Source: Rhabditoides inermis
Taxonomy: Eukaryota > Nematoda > Chromadorea > Rhabditida > Rhabditidae
Direction: 5' to 3'
DNA: 64,000 nucleotides
Assembly: GCA_963966185.1 (NCBI GenBank)
Contig: CAWZYM010000132.1
Location: forward strand, 28,399 to 92,398
In this document: positions 53,830 through 64,000 of the stretch, piece after piece
Layout: each line of letters starts with the position of its first letter
Numbering within the stretch: position 1 is the stretch's first letter
Made by a program: the position numbers and the translations under genes
The notes under the pieces: model-generated
The model's input: only the letters and a program-made list of their open reading frames with translations
What the model was told of the DNA's origin: nothing
The model's database searches: none

Positions 53830-54343
53830 ATGCTCTCGTTTCTTTTCTTCCTCGTCACAACTCTACACGTCGTTAGTTGTGAGTTTTGATTTTCGATTTT
53901 GAGTTGGTTTTGTTTCATTTCGTTTCATTTAGATGAGATCACAGCAGTACCCGAGCCGATTCTAATCGACTACGGTACTATAATGAACATCAAAAACGCG
54001 GCAACTAGAGACGCTGCTCTATCTGCGCTCATCTCACAGCAACATCCGAGAGTACAAGTGAGTATCAATTCTTTCCTCTCATTTCCTCTCAAACCGCTAC
54101 ATTGCAGAACATGCTGCGAACAATGTACAACGACTGTGGGTTTTTCTCAGTGCATTGACTTCTTCTCGCACATGTTGAATGATTTCAGGAATGATTTCAG
54201 ACCTTCAGCGAGTGCGCCTGGAAGCCCTAGGAGACCTTGCAGCGTCCCGTCAGAGACAAGCTGACCTCGATCGAATCACAATGGCTGGCACTATGCAAGA
54301 CGTATTCGCTCGCCGCTATGCGACCAAAGTGATGCGCAAATAG
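53830..54343 (+). CDS. Small secreted protein, 114 aa, unrecognised
   Basis: Four exons (53830-53878, 53933-54057, 54108-54135, 54201-54343) join in frame with canonical introns and end in TAG. The total is 345 nt, exactly 115 codons. Residues 1-16 (MLSFLFFLVTTLHVVS) look like a signal peptide, with cleavage likely after VVS. The mature part is about 98 residues, mostly charged and helix-prone (for example QRVRLEALGDLAASRQRQ and ending YATKVMRK), with no cysteines and no transmembrane segment. Exon 4 uses the second of two close acceptors; the first would give an immediate stop. I do not recognise the family. It could be a secreted effector-like or neuropeptide-like protein, but no dibasic-flanked repeats are seen. 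Confidence 0.6.
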
Positions 54344-54487
54344 CAATCCACGAACACTAGTATGCAAATGTTTGATTACTCTGTTGTTTAGTGAACAGTC
54401 TCTCGCTCAATCCTGTTTTTTTAACGGAAGGCGTATAAACAAGATTCAGTGTTTTCGTTTGTGCCCCGTCTTGTCTTGTTTTCTCTA

Positions 54488-54713
54488 TTTTCACGCAAAT
54501 AGGGGAGTATAATCTGGATGTTTCAGTCGAGGAAATCTTGATTTACCTGTCTTCCTAATCCCTGTTCCCTGTTACACACACAACATCTTCACCACGAAGT
54601 TCTCCCGTTCTACCATTTCAACAAGAAACTAATGTTATTCGAAGATTATTTATCTTTCTCAAAACGTAAACTATGTTTGTCAACAAAAAACGCTACCGGA
54701 ACTGTTTCGTGGT
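54488..54713 (+). repeat. Dispersed repeat, copy 1
   Basis: It shares TTCAGTCGAGGAAATCTTGA, TTACCTGTCTTCCT, GAAACTAATGTTA and CGCTACCGGAA in the same order with 57725-58145, where the two halves are further apart. The class is unknown. Confidence 0.7.
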
Positions 54714-54716
54714 TGA

Positions 54717-54917
54717 TATAGTGGGCTCGCAAACAAGTTTCCCACGTTTCACAAGAGGCATTAGGTATTAGGGTGGTTAGAGAAAGATCAGGACCCTTAC
54801 CCTTTTAAAGAGGTTTTCAAATTGACAAAACTTTGCATAACAAATAACATGCGGGATTTGAACCCGCGAACATATTATTACGAAGCGAGACCGTTACCAC
54901 TACGTGATCGCAGCCTC
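54717..54917 (-). mobile_element. tRNA-derived SINE, copy B
   Basis: The - strand has a tRNA-like head with box A around GATCACGTAGTGGTAACGG and a perfect box B arm GCGGGTTCAAATCCCGC. A body follows with TTTTGTCAATTTGAAAACC, CTAACCACCCTAATACC and GCGAGCCCACTATA, like copy A at 7831-8008. Copy B keeps the better T arm and so may be younger. Confidence 0.8.
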
Positions 54918-55234
54918 GCGAAAAGGAACTGTGAACGTGAGATGATATTTTCACTATCCGACAGTGCAACAGATTAGGGTACTGTGAATCTATTGTCTAT
55001 TGGACAACCTAATGTTATTGACGAGAAATATTGAGCTGACTGCAAACAGAATGCAGCAAGCATGTACTCTGCATCACATGTACTCTGTAAACAGATGAAT
55101 CTTTTAATTTGTATGATTTCAATTGACAAATATGAGGCAGCCCCTGCATTGGACCTGAGACAAAGATCACCGCGAGGCATTCGAATGATACAATATTATG
55201 ACACCTTCTATTCGGAAGTTACTTCCGCTAAGCC

Positions 55235-57272
55235 ATGTCGCGTCGCCGTTCCCGCTCGGGCTCCGCCCCGCCCACCACCGATCCCATGTCGATGCTCAAC
55301 TCGGAGAGCAGCGTCGACGAGGTCGTCGACGACATGAACCACCTCATCACCAACGCCGACGACGCCGTCTTCGACCGCATGGAGCTCGCCCTCGACCGCC
55401 TCGCTGTCCAGAAGTGTGTTTGTCTCGTCAGCTGGGAGTACTGTATCCTACCGTATCCCTTTCAGCCGCGGTCGCTCGTCGTCGCTGGCTGAGACCCAGC
55501 CCCTGTCTGCTCGCTCGCGCGCTCGCTCCAACTCTTCCGGCAACACGGTGCGAATTCAATCTGTTATCGATTGACTATTGATCGATCTGAGATTGCTCTG
55601 GCGCAGTATTCAAGTTCACTGCTCGCTAGGCATGACCTCGAGCCGCACCGTGCAGACTGCTGACGACGGAACGATCATGGTCACTCAGGTATGTACCACG
55701 GCTGCCTGAAATTTCTATTTTGCAGAACAACTCAGGGGCGGGGCGCTGCGTCACGCCTCTGTCGCGCGCGCTGCGGCCTGCAGGCGGATACACGTCAGCC
55801 TTATGGGCCGCCCATTGGTCGAATTGCCTGATTCACGTGGCTGCCGAGCAGAAGAGCATCGAGGTATGCTCCTCCATCCTCCACTCTACTATCCTTGCTG
55901 ATTAAAGTAGAGCAGAAGGTGAACCTGCGCGGGTCGGAGCCGCGCCTGCGCTCCGAGGCCGGCCTGCGCTCGCAGCGTGTAGTCGTTCACGGGCTTACGA
56001 ACAGTGTCGAGTCTCTGATTTGTTTCTGGCTTAATCCTTTATTACAAATTGTTTTATCCTTTTTTTACAGTTGGAACAGGACGACTACGGTTGTCAGTTG
56101 CATACCGTATCTACAAAGGGCGGAGCGAGTGGCGGAGGAACATTGATTCATGTCCGATTCGAAGTCAAGTCGTCACGAAACGTAAGCAACATCAGCGCTG
56201 TGCTATCGCTACATATGTTGTTTGAGAGTAGCATCTTCGGTGGGTTTGACGCCCCCGCGACCGCGAGCATCGAAGACGTTGCAGCTGCTGCGTTGTGGAT
56301 GTGTGGCTATAGGTATGTATGTAAGGAGCATATATATTTTACAAACAGTAGATACAAACTCGACGTGTAGAATTTTTATCGTTATCAGTTCTTCCTTGCC
56401 GTGGAAATATAGTGTAGACAATCAATATGTAGACAATATGTAGACAATATGTAGACAATATGTAGACAATAATGACCTGTGAACTAATAGGGACGCGATG
56501 GGCGTGACTGTGGTTGGCGGGTCGAAGGCAACAGTGGTTGCAGAAGTCAAAAACATAGTACGTCTTTCTCGAATTAAAAAAATACCGTTTGAATTCCAAC
56601 TCTAGAACAACCCTCTGTATCTTCACGAAATCAACGGATTTCTTCTATTAAGTGTGGATGTGAATGGCGAGGTATCGTATCATCTCTACTTTATAGTCTA
56701 AAACATTTTCAATCACAGAGCCCAGAGCGTTGATCGTATCTCTCCTCGGCAGCTGGTGATCGAGAAGGTACTGTTTGAAAAGATTCTAGTGGTAACTCCG
56801 TCGTACCGTAGTTGCATTAATATCGACAAAACCGCCATCGTGTGCAGTATAGTATAGTTAGTACAAGTATAGGGGTTCCATGACCCCTGTTCGCACCGCG
56901 ATGAAGCCGTCGACTCCCTTGAACACTGCTATGGATAGAACTGGATTCCGCCCACTGCGTTGGCTCAGTCTTCGACGCCCCTTGAACACTGCGATGGATA
57001 GGGGTCCCAGGACACCGCCAATTGAGGAGACAACTGAACTCAAGGTGGCTTTCATTGTGTTTTTCCGTATTCACAACTACGTTCAGGTGCACTCAGACTT
57101 TGAGTACTTTGAGATAAACTGGCCGAAACCGGAAGAGCCTGCAAAAACAGCGAGTCCCGGTGTGTTCTCATACTTATATTCAACCATCCACACTCATTGT
57201 TCAGAGTGCCCATCTGATGTGATCGGCCCGACTGTGAAGACCGAGCCGGATCACAAGAAAAAACCTTCGTAG
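55235..57272 (+). CDS. Unrecognised protein with Arg/Ser-rich N-terminus
   Basis: The start MSRRRSRSGSAPPTTDPMSM lies at 55235. Exons then encode an acidic stretch (SVDEVVDDMNHLITNADDAV), a second RS-rich block (RGRSSSLAETQPLSARSRAR), MTSSRTVQTADDGTIMVTQ, LEQDDYGCQLHTVSTKGG, FDAPATASIEDVAAAALWM, DAMGVTVVGGSKATVVAEVK, NPLYLHEINGFLLLSVDVNG, and a last pair of exons ending VKTEPDHKKKPS with TAG at 57270-57272. Many joins are in phase, but the 55607-55700, 55861-55990 and 56740-57050 junctions are uncertain. One join needs either a 16-nt intron or a one-base shift. The basic N-terminus and SUMO-like VKTEPD tail suggest a nuclear protein. No family was recognised. Confidence 0.45.
56410..56470 (+). 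repeat. 11-bp minisatellite
   Basis: About five units of ATATGTAGACA lie in an intron of the unrecognised gene. Confidence 0.9.
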
Positions 57273-57724
57273 ACGAAATCTTAAAGAAACAGTGGCGACT
57301 TAATTCTGCAAGAGAGAGAGGAGTAAGATAAGAGTGAGAAGAGATAAAGGAGCCATAGAGAGATAGCGGCGTTCAATAAACATTAACGCTTTCTCACAAG
57401 CAGAACTGTGCCTATGAATAGTGATCCGTGATCTACACATGTGTATTACCGGGAGCCCTCTACTGCTGCGAAAAAAATGGGCAATGACGGAAGAACAGAA
57501 AGAGAAACTAAAAAGAATGCAACGACGAATGGAAAGATCGATGATTAATGTCATCCTACGAGATCGAATGAGAAATGAATGAGTACAAGAGCTGACAGGA
57601 CTACATACGTGATATTATGGATATTGCATGGCAAAGGAAAGCGAATTGGGCGAAGAAGGTAGAGACATTCAACAACCGATGGTCGAGACAAGTAACAGAA
57701 TGGAGAGATTCTGGAAGTTTTCGA

Positions 57725-58145
57725 TTTTGATATTGAATCTGGATGCTTCAGTCGAGGAAATCTTGATTTACCTGTCTTCCTGTTACAAAGACAATATCTT
57801 CATCTCAAAGTACCTCTGTGGGAGTACATCACGTGTAGGATTATTGGTGTTAAGCCACGCCCATGCTCTCTGATCGCATTTTAAAAGCCGGACACAGAGA
57901 CTGGGAGTGGAGCCGACTGCTTGACATGATATCTCGCTAGCAGATAAACACGCGTTCATCAATCGTGTATTGGATTATTGGGGATGGCAAGTGCCGGGAA
58001 AAAAATGCCCCGGCGGCGGTACTCTCGTTCTTCTTTTTCACTTGTCATGACATTGAACTTGATCAAGCAGAAACTAATGTTACTTGAGCAATATTTATCT
58101 ATCTCAAAACCTAGACTCTGTTCGTCAAAATAGCACGCTACCGGA
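57725..58145 (+). repeat. Dispersed repeat, copy 2
   Basis: The left part (57725-57801) and right part (58060-58145) match the two halves of 54488-54713, separated here by extra sequence. Confidence 0.65.
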
Positions 58146-58304
58146 AGAGAAAAAAACACGTAGAAAAATCAACAACGCCTAGTGCAAACGTAAATCGGAA
58201 ACAATCACTACGCTAACAATAATGGGGATGAAGAGAGTGGGAGTGATTAGCCATTCCCTCGCCTACTTGCTCTTCCTTCCTCCTTCTTGGTGCGTGGTCG
58301 CTGC

Positions 58305-58365
58305 TCACCAGAGACCGCCGAGTTTCTTGCCGTTCACCTTCTTCAAAGCGCCCTGCAACCAATCG

Positions 58366-58416
<51 letters not shown>

Positions 58417-59210
58417 CCTTGGGCAGCTTGTCAAAGATGAGGAAGCCGGCGTTCCTCTCAATCATCTCGCGAGGAACCAGGAAGGAAGAGATGTCCACAG
58501 AGTCCGGAATCACCTGGAACACATCTTGTGAGTGAGAGACAGAGAAGGACGAGATCGTACCTCGTTGGGCATGAGGTAGCACTCCATGTCGAACGTGCCG
58601 GGCGCCGTCTCTACGAGGATGGCCTTGAAGAAGTGCGTGGGCACAGCCACGTGCGACTTCCCGATCACCTACAACATACACATTACACCATGCAATCAAA
58701 TACAAAACACATAAAACTTTCAAGCAACCTTTACACCATACACAAAAAAAAACATAAATAGGATCCCTCTTTCCATGTCACTATCACCATTCCCTCCCCC
58801 TCCCCGCTCACCTTGTACTTGACGTACAGATGTCCGTCGACGTCCTTCTTCGGCAGGTACAGCGGCCCCGTCAGTACGTACGTGTTGCACGCCTTCTTAG
58901 CCAGCTTCCTGCAAACAACACAACGTCTTCACTATTTCACGTTCTTCCCATCAAATCCAAACTCTCGCGAATTGCAACCACTATGCAAATAAAACTAAAA
59001 ATACGTTTTACATGCATTATGTAACATAAATTGAGTCCATAACAACAATCTTCCTCGTGTCAATACTTAAAAAAAAACATTGGATAAGGACACCTTATAC
59101 CGAATGCGAAACTATAAATCAATCAATATCATTTAACTGCCTACCTCACGTGCCTCTCCAGGTCGTTCCACTTGTCGCGGTTGAAGCCGCGGCCAACCTG
59201 AACAACATCA

Positions 59211-59249
<39 letters not shown>

Positions 59250-60776
59250 CTCCTCACCTGGGGACTCATGTTGGACAGGAAGAACGTCTCGTCCATGGCC
59301 TTCTGGCTCCTCCTGTGGTTTCCGGCCGCCGCCAGATGACCGCGGTCGTAGCCACTGCCCTGCAATCGCACCTTCAGCAACCACGTTTCTATATTGTGAC
59401 AAATTGCAGGCAATACGCCACATGAAACACCGGAGCACCGGACAGAGTACATCAAGCCACTGTCTGTTCCGAGTCAACCCACGTTACATCAATACTACGT
59501 TACATGACAAAAAGTAATTCAATATTTTCACAAATACGACAATAGTTGCTCAACAATGTTCAACAAAACCATAATTGAAAACACTTCGTGAACATGTGCG
59601 TTTCACGGCGATGCAAAAGACGCAATACAATTATGCAATGCTAATCAGAATGGATTGTGATTCTCACAAACCAACATGTTCTCTTCCCCCTCCCCATACT
59701 TGCCGCTTACCTTGTTATGTCGTCGTTCTTGGCGCGGAAGTACTCGTGCACAGACTCGTCCGCCTGAAAGCACTTCCAATCAGTCAACCAGTCATATTCA
59801 ATAAGACTTTGCGTTGCTATTGACATGGACAAACCAATCTCCCTCTCTCCGTCTCTCCCCACTCCGCTCTCACCTTGAACTCGCTCTTGCTCCTGTCGAT
59901 CGACTCGTCGTATTTGAGGCACGCCGACGTCAGATGCTCCATCACCCCAGTGCGCAGTCCTGCAATCCATACAGTAATCTACAGGTAATCGTCGTACGGT
60001 ATGAAGCAATGAACTGATATGAATATTTCTACCTCCTACCGTACCTCGTCTCCTATCGTACGACAAGCACAAAGTCCTCAAAGGTGCGGAGGTTGTCGAA
60101 TCCCGGGTAGCCGTACTGCATGATCTGCGACGCGCGAGACAGACCGACCTGGAAGGATACGGTAATCGTACGGTAACCACAACATCCCACATCAGTCTCC
60201 CTCTCCTCCACTCGTCGCCGCTTCCAGTACTTGTAACCGGCGCTCAAACCGAGTAAAACGAATAGCGCTGTGACGCATGCCTACAGCAACGACCGGTCGA
60301 GTATCACGAGACAAGAAAAATGATCTCAACGCGGATATTGGCGGCTATTTCCATCAAAAGAATAGTTGTTTGCCACAGATCTGCCACAGAAGCTGCTCAC
60401 CTTGTCGGAAGGAGTGATCGGCATCGGCATCGGCACATTCGGTCCCTGGAAACGGGAACATGTCAAGTCAAAACAAACATGGAATTTATCGCAATTCCTA
60501 TGTGTCATCAGTTCATAAAGAATCCCCAAAAAGTGAACCCGACAATGCACCACAGCAGTTTTTTTTCCTTCAATAGACACCAGGAAATTCCCACACTCAC
60601 ATAGCAATACACATCTCATATATGTATTATCTCATAGCAAAACACTCACAGCGACCGCCAGTGGCGGCATCTAGTCTCCTGAACGGGCTCTCCTCCAGAG
60701 TCGCCCTTCCCAGAAGGAACGAACCCGCAGCCACACCAGCCACGCCCGCAGCCCGCACCGCCCACCGAACAGGCAT
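58305..60776 (-). CDS. ENDOG: Endonuclease G (mitochondrial DNA/RNA non-specific nuclease)
   Basis: EndoG is a beta-beta-alpha-metal nuclease of the mitochondrial intermembrane space that degrades DNA in apoptosis and in paternal mtDNA loss. The catalytic motif YDRGHLAAAGNH (His general base, Asn for the metal) is intact, followed by SQKAMDETFFLSNMSPQ, WNDLERHVR, YVLTGPLYLP, KYKVIGKSHVAVPTHFFKA and FLVPREMIER, in family order, ending GALKKVNGKKLGGLW with TGA at 58307-58305. The N-terminus MPVRWAVRAAGVAGVAAG looks like a mitochondrial presequence with a membrane segment. There are two oddities. The first exon ends in phase 1 while exon 2 needs phase 0; an in-frame ATG at 60670 would give a short alternative start. 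And YGYPGFDNLRTFEDFVL and SYDRRRG are in different frames, one base apart at 60064. Confidence 0.92.
58368..58413 (-). repeat. (GA)n microsatellite in last EndoG intron
   Basis: On the coding (-) strand the intron is a GA run, so it is another purine-rich intron. Confidence 0.95.
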
Positions 60777-61103
60777 ACTGTACTGAGAGTACTGTAGCCG
60801 TAGCCGAGGGATACGGTAGAAAGACAAGGTAACAACGGGACAACATGGAACCCAATCATGGAATCACGCAAACACAAATCCATTTCATTCAAATCAATAA
60901 TTTATCACTCACATCACAATCACAATCATCACTGGCACAACACAAACACAAATCACATTCGCATAATCTAACATCTCTAAGGCACAATTCACTGTAAGCT
61001 CTAAACTAAACGCATATGAACTAGAACATTCTAATCTAATCGTATAACAGATGTAAGTCAAACTATGTACAACACTCAACCCTTTCTGCTCCGTCTTCTC
61101 CTC
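60777..61103. other. Spacer between EndoG and ABCA
   Basis: About 330 bp, AT-rich, with TACTGTA and TACGGTA words near 60775-60820. No gene was seen. It holds the EndoG 5' flank and the ABCA 3' end. Confidence 0.5.
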
Positions 61104-64000
61104 TCACTGCTCCTCCTCCTCCTCCTCCACCGCCTCTTCCTCCTCCTTTTTCTCCTTTGCCACCGCATTCTCGGTCGCGTCGTCGCGTTGCTCGCGCACA
61201 AAACCAACAAACGCCTGAACAAACACTATTACAAAACTCAAAACTCAAAATAGTAGAGTTGACCTGGTCGAGTCCGTTCTGTGTGATGTTCCATCCGGCC
61301 ACCTCGGGTCTGCCAGTGAGCAGCTCCCTCGCCGCAGAGAACAAGGCGGGCAGGGGATGCGCCAGAGACTCCAACTGCACCACCGACGAGTGAGTCTCCT
61401 GAAACGGGGCCGGTGAGAAACACGTTACGACAGTTCTTTGTTTAGAACATTGATATACGTGCCACAATTCTTCGTCAACATACTGATCAAAACCATACAG
61501 CTCCAATCACACAAATCTAGACAGTCGGATGGAACGCACCTTGACTGTGAGATCGGGCACCCTGCGCTGCAGCTCCTCCACGAGATGCGACCACACCGCC
61601 TCTGCTTCTCCGCCAACACTCGCTGTCACACTGCTCACGCTGTCGTTGCGACTGCGCAGCGACTGAAAACATCAAATACCCATGGAACTGGAGCAAATAC
61701 GGAACACAAACACAAGAGCTCAAGAACTAATGCGGTCAATAATTCACATAGCAATCATGTACTCAATTTTTCCAACACAAACAGCACCCACCTCCCTCCT
61801 CCCCCTTCTCATCCTGCGCGCCCCTCCTCCTCCGGCGAGTCGCAGCCGCAGCACGTAGCCGGCGCCGTACGTGGCCTTGATGTACTGCGGCGAGCCTGCC
61901 AGCAAGGAAGTGGTACACAAAGCACGCATACAACTAACCGATACACTCGAATCGTCCGTTAACCATGATGGCTAAGCGACCGCACAGAGCCTCCACCTGG
62001 AAGGGAATGATTAGCTTGTAGCTAGACGACTTGATTGTGGATGTGGTGTAGACAGACGAGATGAGGGAAATGAAAGGACATGCTATTGACCTCTTCCATG
62101 CTGTGTGTGGTGAGGAGGGCGGAGCGACCGGCCTGCACCTCGCAGCCCAAGGGCCTGCAAAAGTTGCATTTCAACTTTCCACCCAAACTATAAAGATAAA
62201 GGTAAAAGTAGACTTCAAGAGACTTATGTTTATGAGTATTCTGTGGGGGGACACCCCAAACTATGCAACGCAACACGCATATCAGACCACTTTCAAAATG
62301 AGGCAACGGCGATACCCACCTTGAGTATCCTCCACCGGCTGCGCGGGGTCCATGCCGGTGGTGGGCTCGTCGAGCAGCACGCACGCCGGCGCACCGCACA
62401 ACGCCATCGCCAACGAGAGCTTGCGCTGCAACACCACCTCATGAACAAAACATCTGACAAGGTGAAAGCGTACCTTGGTTCCTCCGGAGAGGTTTCCGGC
62501 GCGCACGCGAGCGTAGCGCGACAGATCGAAGCGCGCCATCAACTCGTGCGCCAACTGAAAATACACAAATTATAGTTTCTTAACTATGTCAACCACAATT
62601 CTAAGAGCTCTTCGAAATGCTCGCATCGCTCACCGGCGTGATGGAGCAGCAGGCGTATCCGTGCATGAGGGCGTAGATGCGCAGGTGCTCGAGCACGGTG
62701 AGGTCGTCGTAGAGCGCGTCGAACTGCGGACAGAAGCCCAGCCGCAACAAAGCATCCCACTGAAAGAATACGTGAATGATAATGCAAATGACAACAATCA
62801 AAAACAGCGAAATCACAAAAAAATATCAAAAAAATGAGGTCGGAACTTTGTAGTGAGAAATAGCGCTCTTGTCTGGTTTTTACGAGTGTACTACGCGACA
62901 CTACGGAGTCAGCGGGCAGAATTTAGCTGTTTCAAAATCGATTTATCAGGCTAAATAGAGTTTAAACTATGTGAAACGTACCCCAAGACAATTTGCTGTC
63001 CTCCCATGGTGACAGATCCACTATTCTGGCGACACTGACCGGACAAGACAGAGAAAGTGGTCGTCTTACCCGCGCCGTTCACTCCCAGAAGGCCTGAACA
63101 GAAACGCGTCATGAACCAAGCGATAGGATCATACCAAGCAGGATCCAGGTTCGACGGCGACCGAGATGCCCTTGACGGCGTGGTACGCTGCGTCCGATGC
63201 GCCACGAACGGTGGGTCTGGAGGAGACATTGATGAGTGAAATGAGGAGATAGACTCACCACAACCAGATCATCTATCAGGAGCATGTCCTCCTTCTCCAC
63301 CTCCTTCTTCTTGTCCATTCCCAGTTCCACACCGCTTATCGAGACGTCCGCGAGTGACACGCTCACGTTCACTCCGCCCCTCTCAGCTATCCTCTTCACT
63401 CGCTCTCGCTCTTCTGTCACCTCCAGTCGCTCATTTTCCCTTTCGGTCAATGGCTCAACTTTGCGTTCACAGATCCTAGAATATCACTGTAGTGAGAAGT
63501 ATCTACTGTGTCACCCACTGTATCCTGGGAATGTATGAGAAGACGATGGTGACGAGATAGCAGACAACTGCACGAGCCACATGGCCCAGAAGTAAGGAGT
63601 GAGGTCGCCAGATTGGAAGATGGTCCTGCAAGACCATCAAGAATCAGATTTTATGTCCCGCTCTTTCGAGGGGATTCCAAAAAAATGAGAAATACTCATA
63701 ATTGCTCCTCTACACGGAATTCTTTAGTAAAAGGCGAAAGAATTTCACGTCAAATGTAGGGGAACCAGAGATACTGAAAACGGCGCAGGCTGGGCTCTAA
63801 TGGGGTGGCCTCGCGCAAATCGCGCCGGGTTAGTGCCACCCTCTGGGGCGGGGCCAGACCGCGGCAGTAGCGGTCAGACTGGCGCGATAAGGCAGCCCGA
63901 GGGACGCGGTTTTGCTCACATATTCTTCACCCATAGATGGGACTATAGAATAACCCACTTGATGTCGCTTTCGTCGTTGGTGTTCGCAACTGCTCGATCT
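61104..64000 (-). CDS. ABCA-family ABC transporter, C-terminal part (runs off right edge)
   Basis: ABCA proteins are full-length lipid transporters. About 14 short exons on the - strand encode the last membrane segment (near 63540, [14 protein letters not shown]) and the second nucleotide-binding domain: [13 protein letters not shown], Walker [14 protein letters not shown]-loop region [19 protein letters not shown], signature LSGGTKRKLSLA, Walker [14 protein letters not shown]-loop [40 protein letters not shown], and the typical tail [20 protein letters not shown] followed by an acidic end. Stop TGA is at 61106-61104. After GMDP the frame that matches the family (RSRWRILK) lies one base away, at 62344. 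The 5' half is outside the window. The paralogue is not assigned. Confidence 0.9.

Noticed and set aside
59701..59770. Frame break between EndoG exons NDDIT and YDRGH
   Set aside because: Using the second of two nearby acceptors (gggcag) joins them in frame as NDDITSGYDRGH, so no anomaly is needed.
60064..60064. Programmed +1 frameshifting driven simply by CTT-G
   Set aside because: ELP3 contains several in-frame CTT-G codon pairs with correct family residues after them, so this context cannot by itself cause a shift. The EndoG anomaly is kept as an open finding.

Overview
The window is invertebrate metazoan nuclear DNA. The genes have many short exons joined by GT-AG introns, there is a rhodopsin-class GPCR, and the repeats include LINE, SINE and MITE-like elements and very abundant (GA)n/(CT)n tracts. 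I cannot name the lineage. Exon models were read by eye from splice signals, frame continuity and family motifs.

Layout. 1-3580: a 966-bp inverted-repeat transposon, then decayed exons of a PUS1-type pseudouridine synthase. 3973-4690 (-): a 99-aa two-TM protein. 5690-8008: a dead LINE with a nested 550-bp element and a SINE at its 5' side. 8814-9407: a TA-flanked MITE. 9592-10347: an ORF1-only retroelement. 11191-19814 (+): CMC1 (twin CX9C), then a non-canonical poly(A)/U polymerase. 20085-48006 (+): ELP3 in 21 exons, whose last exon lies beyond a 20.2-kb intron full of repeats. 48077-51422 (+): a peptide-type GPCR starting 70 bp after the ELP3 stop. 51423-53829: repeat-rich spacer. 53830-54343 (+): a small secreted protein. 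55235-57272 (+): an unrecognised protein. 58305-60776 (-): endonuclease G. 61104-64000 (-): the C-terminal half of an ABCA transporter, running off the right edge.

CMC1, the polymerase, ELP3 and the GPCR lie head-to-tail on the + strand with gaps of about 430, 270 and 70 bp. The first three have a 3' splice-site-like sequence just upstream of the ATG, so an operon with spliced-leader processing is a testable idea. The products act in separate processes (cytochrome oxidase assembly, RNA tailing, tRNA wobble modification, neuropeptide sensing). EndoG and ABCA also lie in tandem, on the - strand.

The most novel material is mobile DNA and gene structure: a transposon family (two copies) with ~265-bp terminal inverted repeats that each carry a tRNA-like pol III promoter; the giant ELP3 terminal intron; one-base frame breaks in the conserved cores of EndoG and ABCA; and recurrent intronic motifs.
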